This document shows positions 1 to 8,043 of a DNA stretch of 13,591 nt, piece by piece. The position numbers and the translations under genes are program-made. Positions within the stretch are counted from its first letter, which is position 1; each line of letters starts with the position of its first letter. The notes under the pieces are model-generated. The model had not been told where the DNA came from and made no database searches. It saw only the letters and a program-made list of their open reading frames with translations. This DNA is from Baffinella frigidus. Its lineage: Eukaryota > Cryptophyceae > Cryptomonadales > Baffinellaceae. The DNA is taken from positions 91,799 to 105,389 of the forward strand of contig MU646700.1 of NCBI GenBank assembly GCA_026770585.1. Reading direction: 5' to 3'.

Positions 1-147
1 CCCTAAACCCTAAACCCTAAACCCTAAACTCTAAACCCTAAACCCTAAACCCTAAACCCTAAACCCTAAACCCTAAACCCTAAACCCTAAACCCTAAACC
101 CTAATCCCTAAACTCTAAACCCTGAACCCTAAATCCTAAACCCTAAA
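1..147. repeat. Terminal telomere repeat array (CCCTAAA)n
   Basis: About twenty head-to-tail CCCTAAA units start at base 1. They are nearly perfect at first and become degenerate inward (ACTCTAAA, CCCTAATC, CCCTGAA, CCCTAAATC). The C-rich strand read 5' to 3' from the left end is the orientation expected of a left chromosome end, so the window begins at or very near a true telomere. TTTAGGG is the plant and algal type and also occurs in several protist groups. Confidence 0.95.
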
Positions 148-353
148 TCTGCAATCCTCGGTACCGCAAGTGTCCACAAAAACGCCTCGGCCTTATCAAA
201 TTCTGGCCCTAACAATGCGCTTCCGCTGCGCCCCCCCTAATAAGTATTCTGCGACCCCCCCCTGCAAATATATCCTAAGTGCCCCTAAGTAACTGGTCGA
301 GAAACTGGTACACCGCCACCCATCCAGTTTGAGACTACCCCCCTGCCTATTAA
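148..353. other. Telomere-adjacent unique sequence, no gene seen
   Basis: No credible coding region. The stretch is rich in C runs. A segment at about 225-270 resembles 525-563 on the other side of the TIR element: both have a CGC/C-rich run, then AATA-CTCTGCG or AGTATTCTGCG, then another C run. This suggests a short direct duplication. Confidence 0.5.
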
Positions 354-513
354 TAGGGTAACGGCCTGAAAATGGGGTAGTTAGGCCTACGGTATTGCCT
401 AGGACCTCGTACCGTAGGCCGAGACTTTTTGGTCCTAGGATCCCTCGGCCTACGGTAGGAGGTCCTAGGCAATGCCGTATGCCTAACTACCCCAGTTTCA
501 GGCCGTTAGCCTA
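354..513 (+). mobile_element. MITE-like TIR element, family A copy 1 (156 bp)
   Basis: The element at 356-511 is a near-complete palindrome. The left arm begins GGGTAACGGCCTGAAAATGG and the right end is its reverse complement with few mismatches. The arms contain CTACCGTAGG and CCTAGG motifs around a short asymmetric centre (GACTTTTTGGTCC). TA dinucleotides lie just outside both ends (354-355 and 512-513), as expected for a TA target duplication of the Tc1/mariner superfamily. It has no coding capacity and must be non-autonomous. Confidence 0.8.
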
Positions 514-650
514 TGAATGTTTGCACGCGCCCCTGAATACTCTGCGCCCTCCCCCTCAATGTTGTGTGGCTCCCGGGGGCAACGCGCTCGTCCCAAACGG
601 TTCTAATGCCCAGGTCTGAGATAAATTTTATTAGGGGGGAATAAAATATC

Positions 651-655
<5 letters not shown>

Positions 656-688
<33 letters not shown>
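656..688. repeat. (TA)n microsatellite
   Basis: About 33 bp of uninterrupted alternating T and A, inside an AT-rich pocket whose two sides share ATTTTATTAGG. Confidence 0.95.
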
Positions 689-691
<3 letters not shown>

Positions 692-995
692 ATTAGGGAT
701 ATATTTTATTAGGCATGAGCTCAAACGGGCTCCTCGCCAGGCCTCGGGCAAGGACGGCGGCGACGTTTGAGACGAGACTCTCGAGACGAAGGGCTGAGAG
801 CCTCGATGCGAGGTGCACTTAGGACTTAAGTGGCCCTCTCGAAATAGTTGACTTTGGGCGGCGTCAGCTCCACTTGGAACACAAAAGTCAAAAGTGGGGT
901 TCATGAACCCTGCGGCGTACTCACACCAGGCAAAACGTCTGCTTGCCTGCACTTCTTACCCGTTCTGACGACTCGGAGTGACGGCTCCGGGAGGG

Positions 996-1015
996 CCTAA
1001 AGGACCTAAAGGACC
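996..1015 (-). repeat. Isolated head motif of the subtelomeric repeat
   Basis: CCTAAAGGACC twice in tandem, the reverse complement of the TCCTTTAGG motif that opens each unit of the large array at 3497-6205. The rest of the unit is not recognisable here. Confidence 0.6.
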
Positions 1016-1207
1016 TTAGCGTCAGCCTCACGCCGTCTGCAGTGTGGGTAGTAGGTTACGAGCCTTGGCAAACGGTGGGTGTTACAACCTTTTTGCCCAG
1101 GCGCGTCACCTAGTACCCACGTGCAGGTGGTGGTGGCTACAGGGCCTCTGAAGTGAGCGAGAAGAACACGCTCGGGACACGTCCCGTGGAAAGTCGCGCC
1201 GGCTGTC

Positions 1208-1363
1208 CCGTGTAGGAAAGCCGGAGTGACTTTACACGAGTCACGTCCACTATCCTACACGGGACGTGTTCCCAGAGATGGCGTTTCTGGGGACGCAGTC
1301 CCGTGTAGGATGGCCGGAGTGACTTTACACACGGAGTGACTTTACACACGGGACTGTGTCCCC
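1208..1363. repeat. Nested inverted and direct repeats with CCCGTGTAGGA
   Basis: GTCCCGTGTAGGA at about 1208-1220 pairs with its reverse complement at about 1252-1264 and recurs in direct orientation near 1299. GGGGACGCAGTCCCGTGT (1289-1306) pairs with 1346-1363 with one mismatch. Inside it, CGGAGTGACTTTACAC occurs in tandem (about 1315-1348) and once more upstream near 1224. This looks like a rearranged foldback element. No coding function is seen. Confidence 0.7.
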
Positions 1364-1547
1364 ACAGTTTTAGTGACTGGGAAGAAAGATGGTTCTTGTG
1401 AATCGGAGGAGTGGTGGTCCTTCTGGTTTACGCTGGGGGACATTGGCTGGAGGGTCCTCCTTTGCGGAGAAAACAATAAAGCACAGATGCGGAGAAAAAA
1501 ATGCTGAAGACTCTTCGAACTTACGAGTTCTGTTTGATCCAGTCTCA
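1364..1547. other. Unassigned sequence between repeats
   Basis: Short overlapping minus-strand frames exist, but none has coding character, and no repeat was recognised. Confidence 0.4.
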
Positions 1548-1707
1548 TAGGCTAACGGCCTGAAAATGGGGTAGTTAGGCAAACGGGATTGCCTAGGACC
1601 TCCTACCGTAGGCCGAGGGATCCTAGGACCAAAAAGTCTCGGCCTACGGTAGGAGGTCCTAGGTAATGCCGTACGCCTAACTACCCCATTTTCAGGCCGT
1701 TACCCTG
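1548..1707 (-). mobile_element. MITE-like TIR element, family A copy 2 (156 bp)
   Basis: The element at 1550-1705 has exactly the length of copy 1. Its asymmetric centre reads GGATCCTAGGACCAAAAAGT, the reverse complement of the centre of copy 1, so it lies in the opposite orientation. The left flank is TA (1548-1549); the right flank is TG, consistent with one mutation of a TA target duplication. Both arms carry a few private substitutions, so this is not a recent identical insertion. Confidence 0.8.
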
Positions 1708-1710
1708 TTA

Positions 1711-1820
1711 AGTCTCGCGAACAATGGCATGCACTATCCTTGGGGAGGGCCTTGCGAGTTCTCTGAAAAGAGCCTGAAAAGAGCCTCTTTTGAAGAGTCT
1801 CGCGAACAAGGAGTCTCGCG
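1711..1820. repeat. Short direct repeats AGTCTCGCGAACAA
   Basis: AGTCTCGCGAACAA occurs at 1711-1724 and 1796-1809, and a truncated AGTCTCGCG at 1812-1820. Between them a short purine-rich run, GAAAAGAGCCT, is duplicated. Confidence 0.7.
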
Positions 1821-1864
1821 TTGCAAAGAAGGATAAGTGGTGGTCGTGGTGATAGTAATAAAGT

Positions 1865-1968
1865 TATCCCTTAAGTGGTCAGTAGGCTCTTACGCCCTAC
1901 GGTAGGGCCCTGGGACCTGCCTAGGGCTTCCATGGGCGATTATTCGCCCGTTGGTCACATTAGGGATA
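1865..1968 (+). mobile_element. MITE-like TIR element, family B copy 1 (100 bp)
   Basis: The element at 1867-1966 is flanked by TA on both sides (1865-1866 and 1967-1968). It begins TCCCTTAAGTGGTCAG and ends with the diverged complement TGGTCACATTAGGGA. The interior (GGCTC, CCCTACGGTAGGG, CCTGGGACC, CATGGGCG) matches copy 2 almost base for base. It is too short to encode anything. Confidence 0.8.
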
Positions 1969-2147
1969 TCTTTAGGAAACGCACTGCCCTGATGGGGGCA
2001 AGCCGTTTTAGGCTCAGGGCAGGGAGGGCGGGGAGGGGTGTGAGGATAGAAGACAACGGACAGAGAAAGGGAAGTAATAAGGAGAGCGACCTTTATCAAT
2101 ACCAGCACGGCCGACCTGTATGCGACACACCAAAGCGGTGTCTGAGT
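1969..2147. other. Subtelomeric sequence with a dispersed repeat copy
   Basis: No gene seen. Bases 2088-2126 (CCTTTATCAATACCAGCACG and onward) resemble 2289-2326 and 3164-3200, a small dispersed family with the pattern ACCTTTATT-ACCAACACGG-GCCATGTATG. Confidence 0.5.
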
Positions 2148-2255
2148 AGGTCCTTGAGGTCCTTGAGGTTGTTTTAACTCCCACCATAGGACACTGGAAC
2201 TGGTTCTGCAGAAAAGCCATGTTTTCTCTCGGATCGCATCAAGTAGGACCTGAAA
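2148..2255 (+). repeat. Diverged copy of the subtelomeric unit
   Basis: Contains GGTCCTTGAGG in tandem, CTCCCACCATAGG, GGACACTGGAACTGGTTCTG, CAGAAAAGCCATG and TCGGATCGCATC, all in the same order as in the units at 3497-3780. Confidence 0.65.
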
Positions 2256-2504
2256 AAAAGCCATGAGCACTCTGTGTGTTTAGTAGGAAAGACCTTCATT
2301 GATGCCAACACGGCCGCCATGTATGCACCCCCACAGAGGCTACTTCTTCTTCTTCTTTATTACTCTCGATACAGGTCCTAGATAGGCCCTTTAGCCTTGT
2401 CAGAGGCTACGTCAGAGTAGGATTAAAAAGAGGTGATGCGAAAACGTGCTGGCTTTAAGAATCGAAACCAACTTGGCCAACATGCATGTCATTTAATGTG
2501 TCTG
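2256..2504. other. Gene-free stretch with one dispersed repeat copy
   Basis: Only the short repeat at 2289-2326 (GATGCCAACACGG, GCCATGTATG) and a TTCTTCTTCTTC run near 2345 stand out. No coding signal. Confidence 0.4.
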
Positions 2505-2575
2505 ACGAGAACCCATCTACCAGTCTCGTAAGTACAAGTGTTTTGTAAAAGCCTGAAACTGGCCGGTTTCTGCCG
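2505..2575. repeat. Dispersed repeat (GAACCCAT..ACCAGTCTCG)
   Basis: Shares GAACCCAT, ACCAGTCTCG, AAGTAC and CTGAAACTGGC, in that order, with 3219-3285. The two copies are clearly related but diverged. Confidence 0.6.
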
Positions 2576-2579
2576 CGAT

Positions 2580-2695
2580 CCTCTGTACAGGGGGGCTTGA
2601 TGTGCTCCGAAAGGAAGCATGGCCTTTCTACAGAACAAGTTGCTGTGTCCGCCTATGTTGGGAGCTCGAAGAACCTAAAGGACCTAAAGGCTAGA
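2580..2695 (-). repeat. Inverted copy of the subtelomeric unit
   Basis: Read on the minus strand this contains tandem CCTTTAGG, GGTTCTTCGAGCTCCCAACA, TAGGCGGACAC, TTGTTCTGTAGAAAGGCCATG and CTTTCGGA. These match the unit at 3689-3778 in order, so it is the same repeat in the opposite orientation to the main array. Confidence 0.75.
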
Positions 2696-2754
2696 GGGGG
2701 TGGGTACTAGTTTTTTGGCAGTGTTGGGGAGGCGAGTGGAAAACGACCAGGGTC

Positions 2755-2825
2755 GAGGTTTCAGTGTTCAGGATGGAGATTGCAGGGGTTAGGATGGAGG
2801 TTCCAGTGTTCAGGATTGAGTGTCC
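2755..2825. repeat. Short minisatellite GTGTTCAGGAT
   Basis: Alternating GTTTCAGTGTTCAGGATGGA-like units, about 20-35 bp long, near 2757, 2780 and 2800. The TTCAGGAT core resembles the TTCAGGG telomere variant. Confidence 0.5.
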
Positions 2826-2874
2826 AGCTACCCTGCGTAAAAATGCACTATCCAAACCTTTCTAGAAACAAGTG

Positions 2875-2978
2875 TATCCCTTAAGTGACCAGTAGGCTCA
2901 TACGCCCTACCGTAGGGCCCTGGGACCTGCCTAGGGCTTCCATGGGCGATTATTCCCCCGTTGGTCACTTAAGGGATA
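2875..2978 (+). mobile_element. MITE-like TIR element, family B copy 2 (100 bp)
   Basis: The element at 2877-2976 lies between TA dinucleotides (2875-2876 and 2977-2978). The ends are perfect inverted repeats: GTATCCCTTAAGTGACCA against TGGTCACTTAAGGGATAC, counting the flanking TA. Length is identical to copy 1 and orientation is the same. Its TIRs are better preserved, so it is probably the younger insertion. TA targets and short length suggest a Tc1/mariner-derived MITE. Confidence 0.85.
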
Positions 2979-3163
2979 CATGCCAAAACTGCGAGACCAG
3001 CCAGTTTTATGGGCTGCCAAACCAAAAAAACTCATTGCCTTCCTTCGCTCGTACTAACTCCATTCCATGGAGGACTAAGATGCGTAGTTAGAAAGAAAGA
3101 AACGTTATTACGGATCGAAACCGGTAGTTGGAGATAAAGTGCGTTTATCACGGATCGAGAGAG

Positions 3164-3285
3164 ACCTTTATTAGTACCAACACGGACGCCATGTATGGAC
3201 CCAAGTGTGGCCGAGGAGAACCCATTAACCAGTCTCGCAAGTAAGTACCAATTTTTCGTTAAAAAATGAAACTGGCTGGTGTGTG
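3164..3285. repeat. Dispersed subtelomeric repeat copies
   Basis: Bases 3164-3200 (CCTTTATTAGTACCAACACG) match the family at 2088 and 2289. Bases 3219-3285 match 2505-2575. The two short repeats therefore occur close together here, as they do further upstream. Confidence 0.6.
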
Positions 3286-3496
3286 AATTTTTTGTTCATT
3301 TTTTTAGCAATTAAACTGGCCCAAAACTGCCCGCGCTATTCGTCGGCCACACTAATGCATCCCCGCCGAGGCTGCGTGTGAGGACCAGAGAGAGAGAGAG
3401 GTCATGTGCACTCTACAAACTGTGTAAGAACGGAGACAGGGGCGCAAACCCCCTTGCTCCGGGAAACGAACAGAGTTGACAGACGGGGTGACAGGT
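3286..3496. other. Spacer, no gene seen
   Basis: T-rich start, a short GA microsatellite (about 3387-3400) and otherwise unremarkable sequence. Confidence 0.4.
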
Positions 3497-4095
3497 GGTC
3501 CTCTAGGTCCTTTAGGTTCTTCGAGCTCCCAAAATAGGCGGACACCGGAACTGGTTCTGTAGAAAGGCCATGGGGGGTCCTTTAGGTCCTTGAGGTTTTA
3601 ATTTCGCCCAACATAGCCCAACGACACGCCCGTCCGTAGAAAGGATCTGCAGAAACGGCATTTTTGCTTTCGGATCGCATTGAGCTCTTCAGTTCTTTGA
3701 GGTTCTTCGAGCTCCCAACATAGGCGGACACTGGAACTTGTTATGTAGAAAAGCCATGCTTCCTTTCTCCAGTGCAGAGGGGTCCTTTAGGTCCTTTAGA
3801 TTTTAATTTCTCCCAACATGACCCAACGACACGCCCTTCCGGGCAATTTATCCCTGATAAAAGGCTATGGTGGCAAGGGGCCCTTTCCAATCCTTTAAGT
3901 TCTTTAGGCCAAAGAGGCACAGGCTCGCACACACATCGAACCCAAGTCAGCCTTTATGAGGCTCATGGTATCCCATGGTTAAGCCCATAAGAGCTCAATC
4001 ACGGATACCCCAGAGAAAGGTGGATGTGTGAGGTTTCCCCCCATGTACGGATGTCAGCAAAGTTAAGGGCAATTTAGGCGTCAGAAATCAACAAC
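3497..4095 (+). repeat. Subtelomeric repeat array, part 1
   Basis: Four units start at about 3497, 3568, 3689 and 3779. Each opens with tandem TCCTTTAGG, then either CTCCCAACATAGGCGGACAC or the variant TTTTAATTTCGCCCAACATA with CCAACGACACGCC, then CCGTAGAAAGG, CTGCAGA and TTTTTGCTTTCGGATCGC. The two unit types alternate. The last unit has a long tail with ACACATCGAACCCAAGTCAG, GGCTCATGGTATCCCATGG and AATCACGGATACC. Frames crossing the array differ from copy to copy and give no conserved protein. Confidence 0.85.
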
Positions 4096-4258
4096 AGTAA
4101 GACATCAAAACACAGGTGGCTGTACAGAGTGCAGCTGTACAACAGACACATGGAGATCGATTCGTCTCCGTTAGGGTCTACCCAGGTACAACTGCTCGTA
4201 GGGATTCGCCTCCACCTAGAGTTCCGCGACAGCACCTCTCCACCTTAGAGGTGTTCCC
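4096..4258. other. Unique spacer inside the repeat array
   Basis: Not recognisable in other units. Contains small hairpins (GGAGA-TCGATTCG-TCTCC and CACCTCT-CCACCTT-AGAGGTG). No gene. Confidence 0.4.
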
Positions 4259-5023
4259 CATGTCCTTTAGGTCCTTTAGGTTTTAATTTCGCCTAACATA
4301 TGCCAACGACACGCTGTTCCGTAGAAGGGAGTTGTGGTTCCTTTAGGTCCTTTAGGTTTTAATTTCTCCTAACATATGTCAACGACACGCTCATCCGTAG
4401 AAAGGACTTGAGGTCCTTCAGGTTTTAATTTCTCCCAACATAGCCCAACGACACGCCGTTAGCCCAACGACACGCCGTTCCGTAGAAGGGATCTGCAGAG
4501 AAAGCATTTTTGCTTTCGGATCGCGTTTACTGCAGATCCTTTAGGTGAGAAAGATCCTTTAGGTCATTTAGGTTTTAAATGCTCCCAACATGGCCCAACG
4601 ACACGCCTTTCCGTAGAAAAGATCTGCAGGAAAAGCGAGAAAGCATTATGATTTTCTTTTTTGGTGCACCAAATGTTTGCTTTCGGCTCGCTTTTCGCTC
4701 TTCAGTGCAGAGGCTCGTGAAGAGTCGCTTTTTTGCAAAATCCGGATTTTGCTCTCCTCGTATCGCTCCCATGCTCACTTACACGCACCGAACCCAAGTC
4801 AGCCTCCTTTGAGGCTCATATCATCCCATGGTTGAAGTTTAAAAGCTTCAATCACGAATACCCTACAAGGTGAGAGGGATTGTGTGGGGGTGTGAGGTGA
4901 AGTGAGTCAGACACCAAAAATGAAAGGAAATAAATGTGGTTGTGTAGGGGTTTCCCCCAATGAACGGACGTCAGAAAAGTGGGGGGCGATTTAAGCGTTA
5001 GAAACAACAGCATTCCGTCAAGA
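4259..5023 (+). repeat. Subtelomeric repeat array, part 2
   Basis: Units start at about 4259, 4339, 4406 and 4537. The first two are short and end after CCGTAGAA. The third has a duplicated GCCCAACGACACGCCGTT. The fourth is long, continuing through TTCAGTGCAGAGGCTCGTGA, ACCGAACCCAAGTCAG, GGCTCATATCATCCCATGG and the hairpin TTGAAG...CTTCAA near 4832-4851, then a G-rich GTGTGGGGGTGTG tail. Unit lengths of roughly 65-480 bp show repeated truncation and unequal exchange. Confidence 0.85.
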
Positions 5024-5028
5024 TATTA

Positions 5029-5512
5029 GGCGTATTTGAGTCTGGAAATTTCTGTTCATAAAACCTAGGATCCTATCCTGACACGAAACACCATTCCTAA
5101 CACCAGAAAGTCTAGTCAACTTTAGGTGTTTCAAAAATCGAGCAAATTTGAAATACATAAAACTCGCTACTTTTGTGTATCAACGAAACGTTGCGATTCC
5201 ATAAAACCAACAACTTTACGACACAGTTTACTACACAGATCGTTGGTTGCGAGGGGGTCGCCCGGGCGACCCCGTGTGATGTTTTCGCATAAACGGACGC
5301 AAAACACGAATTTCAGAGTTCTTCAATTTTTTTTGTCAAACCTGTCCTTCTAAATGTATATATATATATATATGGGTCGATGGACACACCAAATTTGCTC
5401 AAGGAAATTGGAAAAAAATGGCTCATGTCCCGGACAGTTTAGTCAACTTTGGGTCTTTGATTAGGTGTCAGGATAGGTTTTATGAACAGAAATTTCCAGA
5501 CTCAAATACGCC
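5029..5512. mobile_element. 484 bp element with long TIRs
   Basis: The left arm 5029-5084 and right arm 5465-5512 are reverse complements over 48 bases (GGCGTATTTGAGTCTGG inward to GTGTCAGGATAGG). The left arm alone has an 8-base insertion that creates AGGATCCT. The interior is AT-rich, repeats TAGTCAACTTTRGGT in direct orientation near both arms and holds a TA microsatellite. No transposase frame is visible, and no target duplication could be identified. It separates part 2 from part 3 of the repeat array. Confidence 0.75.
5357..5373. repeat. (TA)n microsatellite
   Basis: About 17 bp of alternating T and A within the interior of the long-TIR element. Confidence 0.9.
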
Positions 5513-5577
5513 TTTTGGTAGAGCCTTTAGAGCAAAAACCAAAAAGAACCAGAAAATCCATAGGTAACCTTTAGGTC

Positions 5578-6205
5578 CTTTAGGTTTTAATTTCTCCCAA
5601 CATAGCCCAACGACACGCCGTTCCGTAGAAGGGATCTGCAGAGAAAGCATTTTTGCTTTCGGATCGCGTTTAGCTCTCCAGTGCAGAGGCTCGTGAAGAG
5701 GGGATAAAGGGTGGCTCTCTTGGGGTGTTTTGAGTGATCCTTTAGGTCCTTTAGGTTTTAATTTCGCCCAACATAGCCCAACGACACGCCCTTCCGTAGA
5801 AAGGACTGCAGAGAAAGCATTTTTGCTTTCGGATCGCGTTTAGCTCTCCAGTGCAGAGGCTCGTGAAGAGGGGATAAAGGGTTGGTTCTCTTGGGGTGTT
5901 TGAGGAGTCCCCAACTGGGAACACGCTCGCACACACACCGAACCACAAGTCAGCCTTGTTCTGAGGCTCATGGTATCCCATGGTTGAAGTTTAGGAGCTT
6001 CAATCACGAATACCCCACAAGGTGAGAGTGATTGTGTGGGGGTGTGAGGTGAAATCAGTTAGACACCAAAGATATTTAGGTCCTTTAGGTTTTAGGTCCT
6101 TTAGGTCCTTTAGGTTTTAATTTCGCCCAACATATGCCAACGACACGCCCTTCCGTAGAAAGGACTGCAGGGAAAGCACTTTTGCTTTCGGATCGCGTTT
6201 AGCTC
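5578..6205 (+). repeat. Subtelomeric repeat array, part 3
   Basis: Three units start near 5578, 5738 and 6076, each opening with tandem TCCTTTAGG. The first two are very similar, with a spacing of 171 bp measured at TTTTAATTTC. Both share CCGTAGAA, CTGCAGAGAAAGCATTTTTG, CTTTCGGATCGCGTTTAGC, CCAGTGCAGAGGCTCGTGAA and a GGGATAAAGGGT end. The second continues into the long tail with the hairpin TTGAAG...CTTCAA near 5982-6003 and GTGTGGGGGTGTG. The last unit stops at TCGCGTTTAGCTC just before the gene's upstream region. Confidence 0.85.
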
Positions 6206-6539
6206 AAATTAAAATCATGTACCCAGCGTGGAGGTTATGAGCCACATGTAAAACCCCCAAAAATGAATATCAAATGATCTATCAAATTCGAAAACGAAGT
6301 GAACTGGGGGTCCGTCGTGGCAAGGTCCACCGAGGGCCATGTCCTGACCCAGGTAGCTTGCAGAACGGTGCACGCTAGCCGCCGATCCTGGCAGCACGGC
6401 ACACCGTAACGGGATATTCGTCTCTCAGACAGAGCTTCACTGCGCCTGGGCCTGGTCGAGGAGCTGTGGGCGGATTGGGCCCCGGGGGCTTCCTGCTCCC
6501 GGGCACGCCCTGCAAACGCTGATCTGCGCTCGGTAGAAG
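6206..6539 (+). promoter_or_regulatory. Upstream region of the coiled-coil gene
   Basis: Unique sequence between the last subtelomeric unit and the first ATG. The first 100 bp are AT-rich; GC content then rises sharply toward the ATG, as expected of a 5' UTR in a GC-rich gene. An in-frame TAG at 6534-6536 closes the frame upstream of the ATG. No confident TATA box. A minus-strand frame at 6215-6397 has no supporting features. Confidence 0.45.
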
Positions 6540-7253
6540 ATGGAAGTGAACGATGCAGATCTTGCGCGGGAGCGGGAGCTTCTCACGGGCAAACTTGTCG
6601 AGGTGCAGCAGCAAGTTGCGCTGCTTGCAGCGAGCGTTCCAAAGGACTCGCGTCGCCACCAGCACCTTCAGCGCCAGCTCGCGTCCACCAAGCAGAAACT
6701 CGAAGCACTCGCCGCGGTCGCGCCACCGGGACCGCATTCGCTCGGGGGATGGATTCCCACCAGTGACAACCGCTCCGGAGAGGGGTCCACCGATGATGCA
6801 AGCACAAAGGATGTTCTTGGATCATCCTACCCCGCACAAGTGTCCACGCCAAGCGCCTTGCCCAGAGCGTCATCGCGCAACAGCCCAGCCCCCCCCGCGC
6901 CGCCGCGCGACACCACGTCGCAGTGGGTGCCGTCAACACCGCTCGCCCACACGCGGACGCCCTCGCACAGCAGCGAGGCGCCCCCGCCCGCGACGCCCGC
7001 CCGCACCCCGCACCCCACCTCGCAGCAGGGGCTCCTCGGGCAGCTCCAGCACAGCCTCGCGCAGGCGGTGCGCGACAACCAGCTCCTCTGGGACGCGTGC
7101 GGCGCCTCGGGCGCCGCCGTGCCAGCGTCTCCGCGCTTGGGGCACCGCACCGGCTGGACTCCGCCGACGCGCTCGAACCTCACCATTTCGCAGAAGGCGG
7201 AGGTGTTGGAGATGGTGCAGAGGCAGGAGCAGCTGCGGAAGTCGTCGCTGCAG
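6540..7253 (+). CDS. Exon 1 of a putative coiled-coil, Pro/Ser-rich protein
   Basis: Function unknown and family not recognised. The frame opens at ATG 6540, with an in-frame TAG six bases upstream, A at -3 and G at +4. It encodes 238 residues to a splice donor CTGCAG|GTGCCC. If not spliced, nine more codons lead to TAA at 7281-7283. Residues 4-60 look helical, rich in Leu, Gln, Lys and Arg, with a break at VPKD (33-36). About 63-163 are Pro/Ser/Thr/Ala-rich and probably disordered. About 164-190 (start QQGLLGQLQHSL) and 217-238 (QKAEVLEMVQRQEQ) are helical again. Third codon positions are mostly G or C, which favours this frame over its shadows. No signal peptide or membrane segment is visible. 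Splicing is preferred because telomere-like intron DNA starts immediately after the donor and later exons are in phase. Confidence 0.75.
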
Positions 7254-8043
7254 GTGCCCGCACCCCTGATCCCTAAGGACTAACACCTAAGACACAGCAT
7301 CAACCCTAAACCCTGACCCCTAAACCCGAAACCCTGATCCCCCATCGCTAAACTCAAACCCATAAGTCCGAAACCCTGACCCCTAAAGGTTAAATCCCAA
7401 GACAAGGTGAACACTAGCTAATTCCTAAACTCTCAAGCCTAAACGCGAAACCCTGAACCCTGAACCCCTACAATTTAAACCCTGATCCCTAAACTCTTCA
7501 CCCCAGGCCCTAAGCCCTAAATGCCTTTTGTGCCCTACAACAACAACCCTAAACCCTGATCCCTAAACCTGAAAACCCTGATCCCTGATCGCTAAACTCT
7601 AACCCCTAAGTCCTAAACCATGACCCCTAAACCACCAACCCCTAAACCCTCAATCCTAAACCCGGATCTCTAAAACCTAAAGCCCAAGCCCTAAGCCCTG
7701 AATCCTAACCCCTAAACCCTGAAGCCTAAAGCCTAAAGCCTAAAGCCTAACCCCTAAACCCTAACGCTCCACCACCCGCACCAACGTCTGCACCCTGAGC
7801 CCCAAACCCCAAACCCCAACCCTATAAACCCCTCACCCTCAACCCGCACCCCTCAACCCTCAACCCTAACCCCTCACCCCTCAACCTTCAACCCTCAACC
7901 CTCAACCCTCAACCCCCAACCCTCGCCCCTCGCCCCTCGCCCCTCGACCCTCAACCCTCACCCCTCAACCCTCACCCCTCAACCCTCGACCCTCACCCCT
8001 CACCCCTCAACCCTCACCCCTCAACCCTAAACCCCTACACCAG
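7254..8043. repeat. Intron 1: degenerate telomere-like repeats
   Basis: Almost 800 bp of CCCTAAA-type heptamers on the plus strand, starting within about 15 bases of the proposed donor. Variants cluster: CCCTGATCC and CCCTAAGTC first, then AGCCTAAAGCCTAA (about 7720-7750), then CCCTCAA and CCCCTCG from about 7840 to 8030. It ends TACACCAG before an exon-like block. No coding islands are visible inside. Confidence 0.75.

Larger units (their letters stand above)
514..1207. other. Gene-free subtelomeric stretch
   Basis: No open frame here has a credible protein. Visible features are a TA microsatellite, a direct repeat ATTTTATTAGG flanking it at 625-635 and 703-713, and an isolated reverse-strand TCCTTTAGG motif near 1000. 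The long minus-strand frame at 506-952 runs through the microsatellite, giving a (YI)n run, and is not a gene. Confidence 0.6.

Noticed and set aside
506-952. 148-residue minus-strand frame
   Set aside because: Crosses the (TA)n microsatellite, giving an Ile-Tyr run, and part of MITE A1; no coding bias.
3960-4010. tRNA-like hairpin in the long array units
   Set aside because: No complete cloverleaf and no matching A and B box sequences.
5126-5353. 75-residue plus-strand frame inside the long-TIR element
   Set aside because: Low-complexity AT-rich composition, no transposase motif, and no start or stop context to support it.
3741-5981. Several 60-77 residue frames in the subtelomeric array
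   Set aside because: They do not recur in the same frame in other units and carry indels between copies.
6215-6397. 60-residue minus-strand frame upstream of the gene
   Set aside because: Short, with no homology I recognise, and lies where the 5' region of the plus-strand gene is expected.
6375-7286. Overlapping minus-strand and alternative plus-strand frames over exon 1
   Set aside because: Shadows of the 6540 frame in GC-rich DNA; compositions are Arg/Ala/Gly-rich, as expected from off-frame reading.
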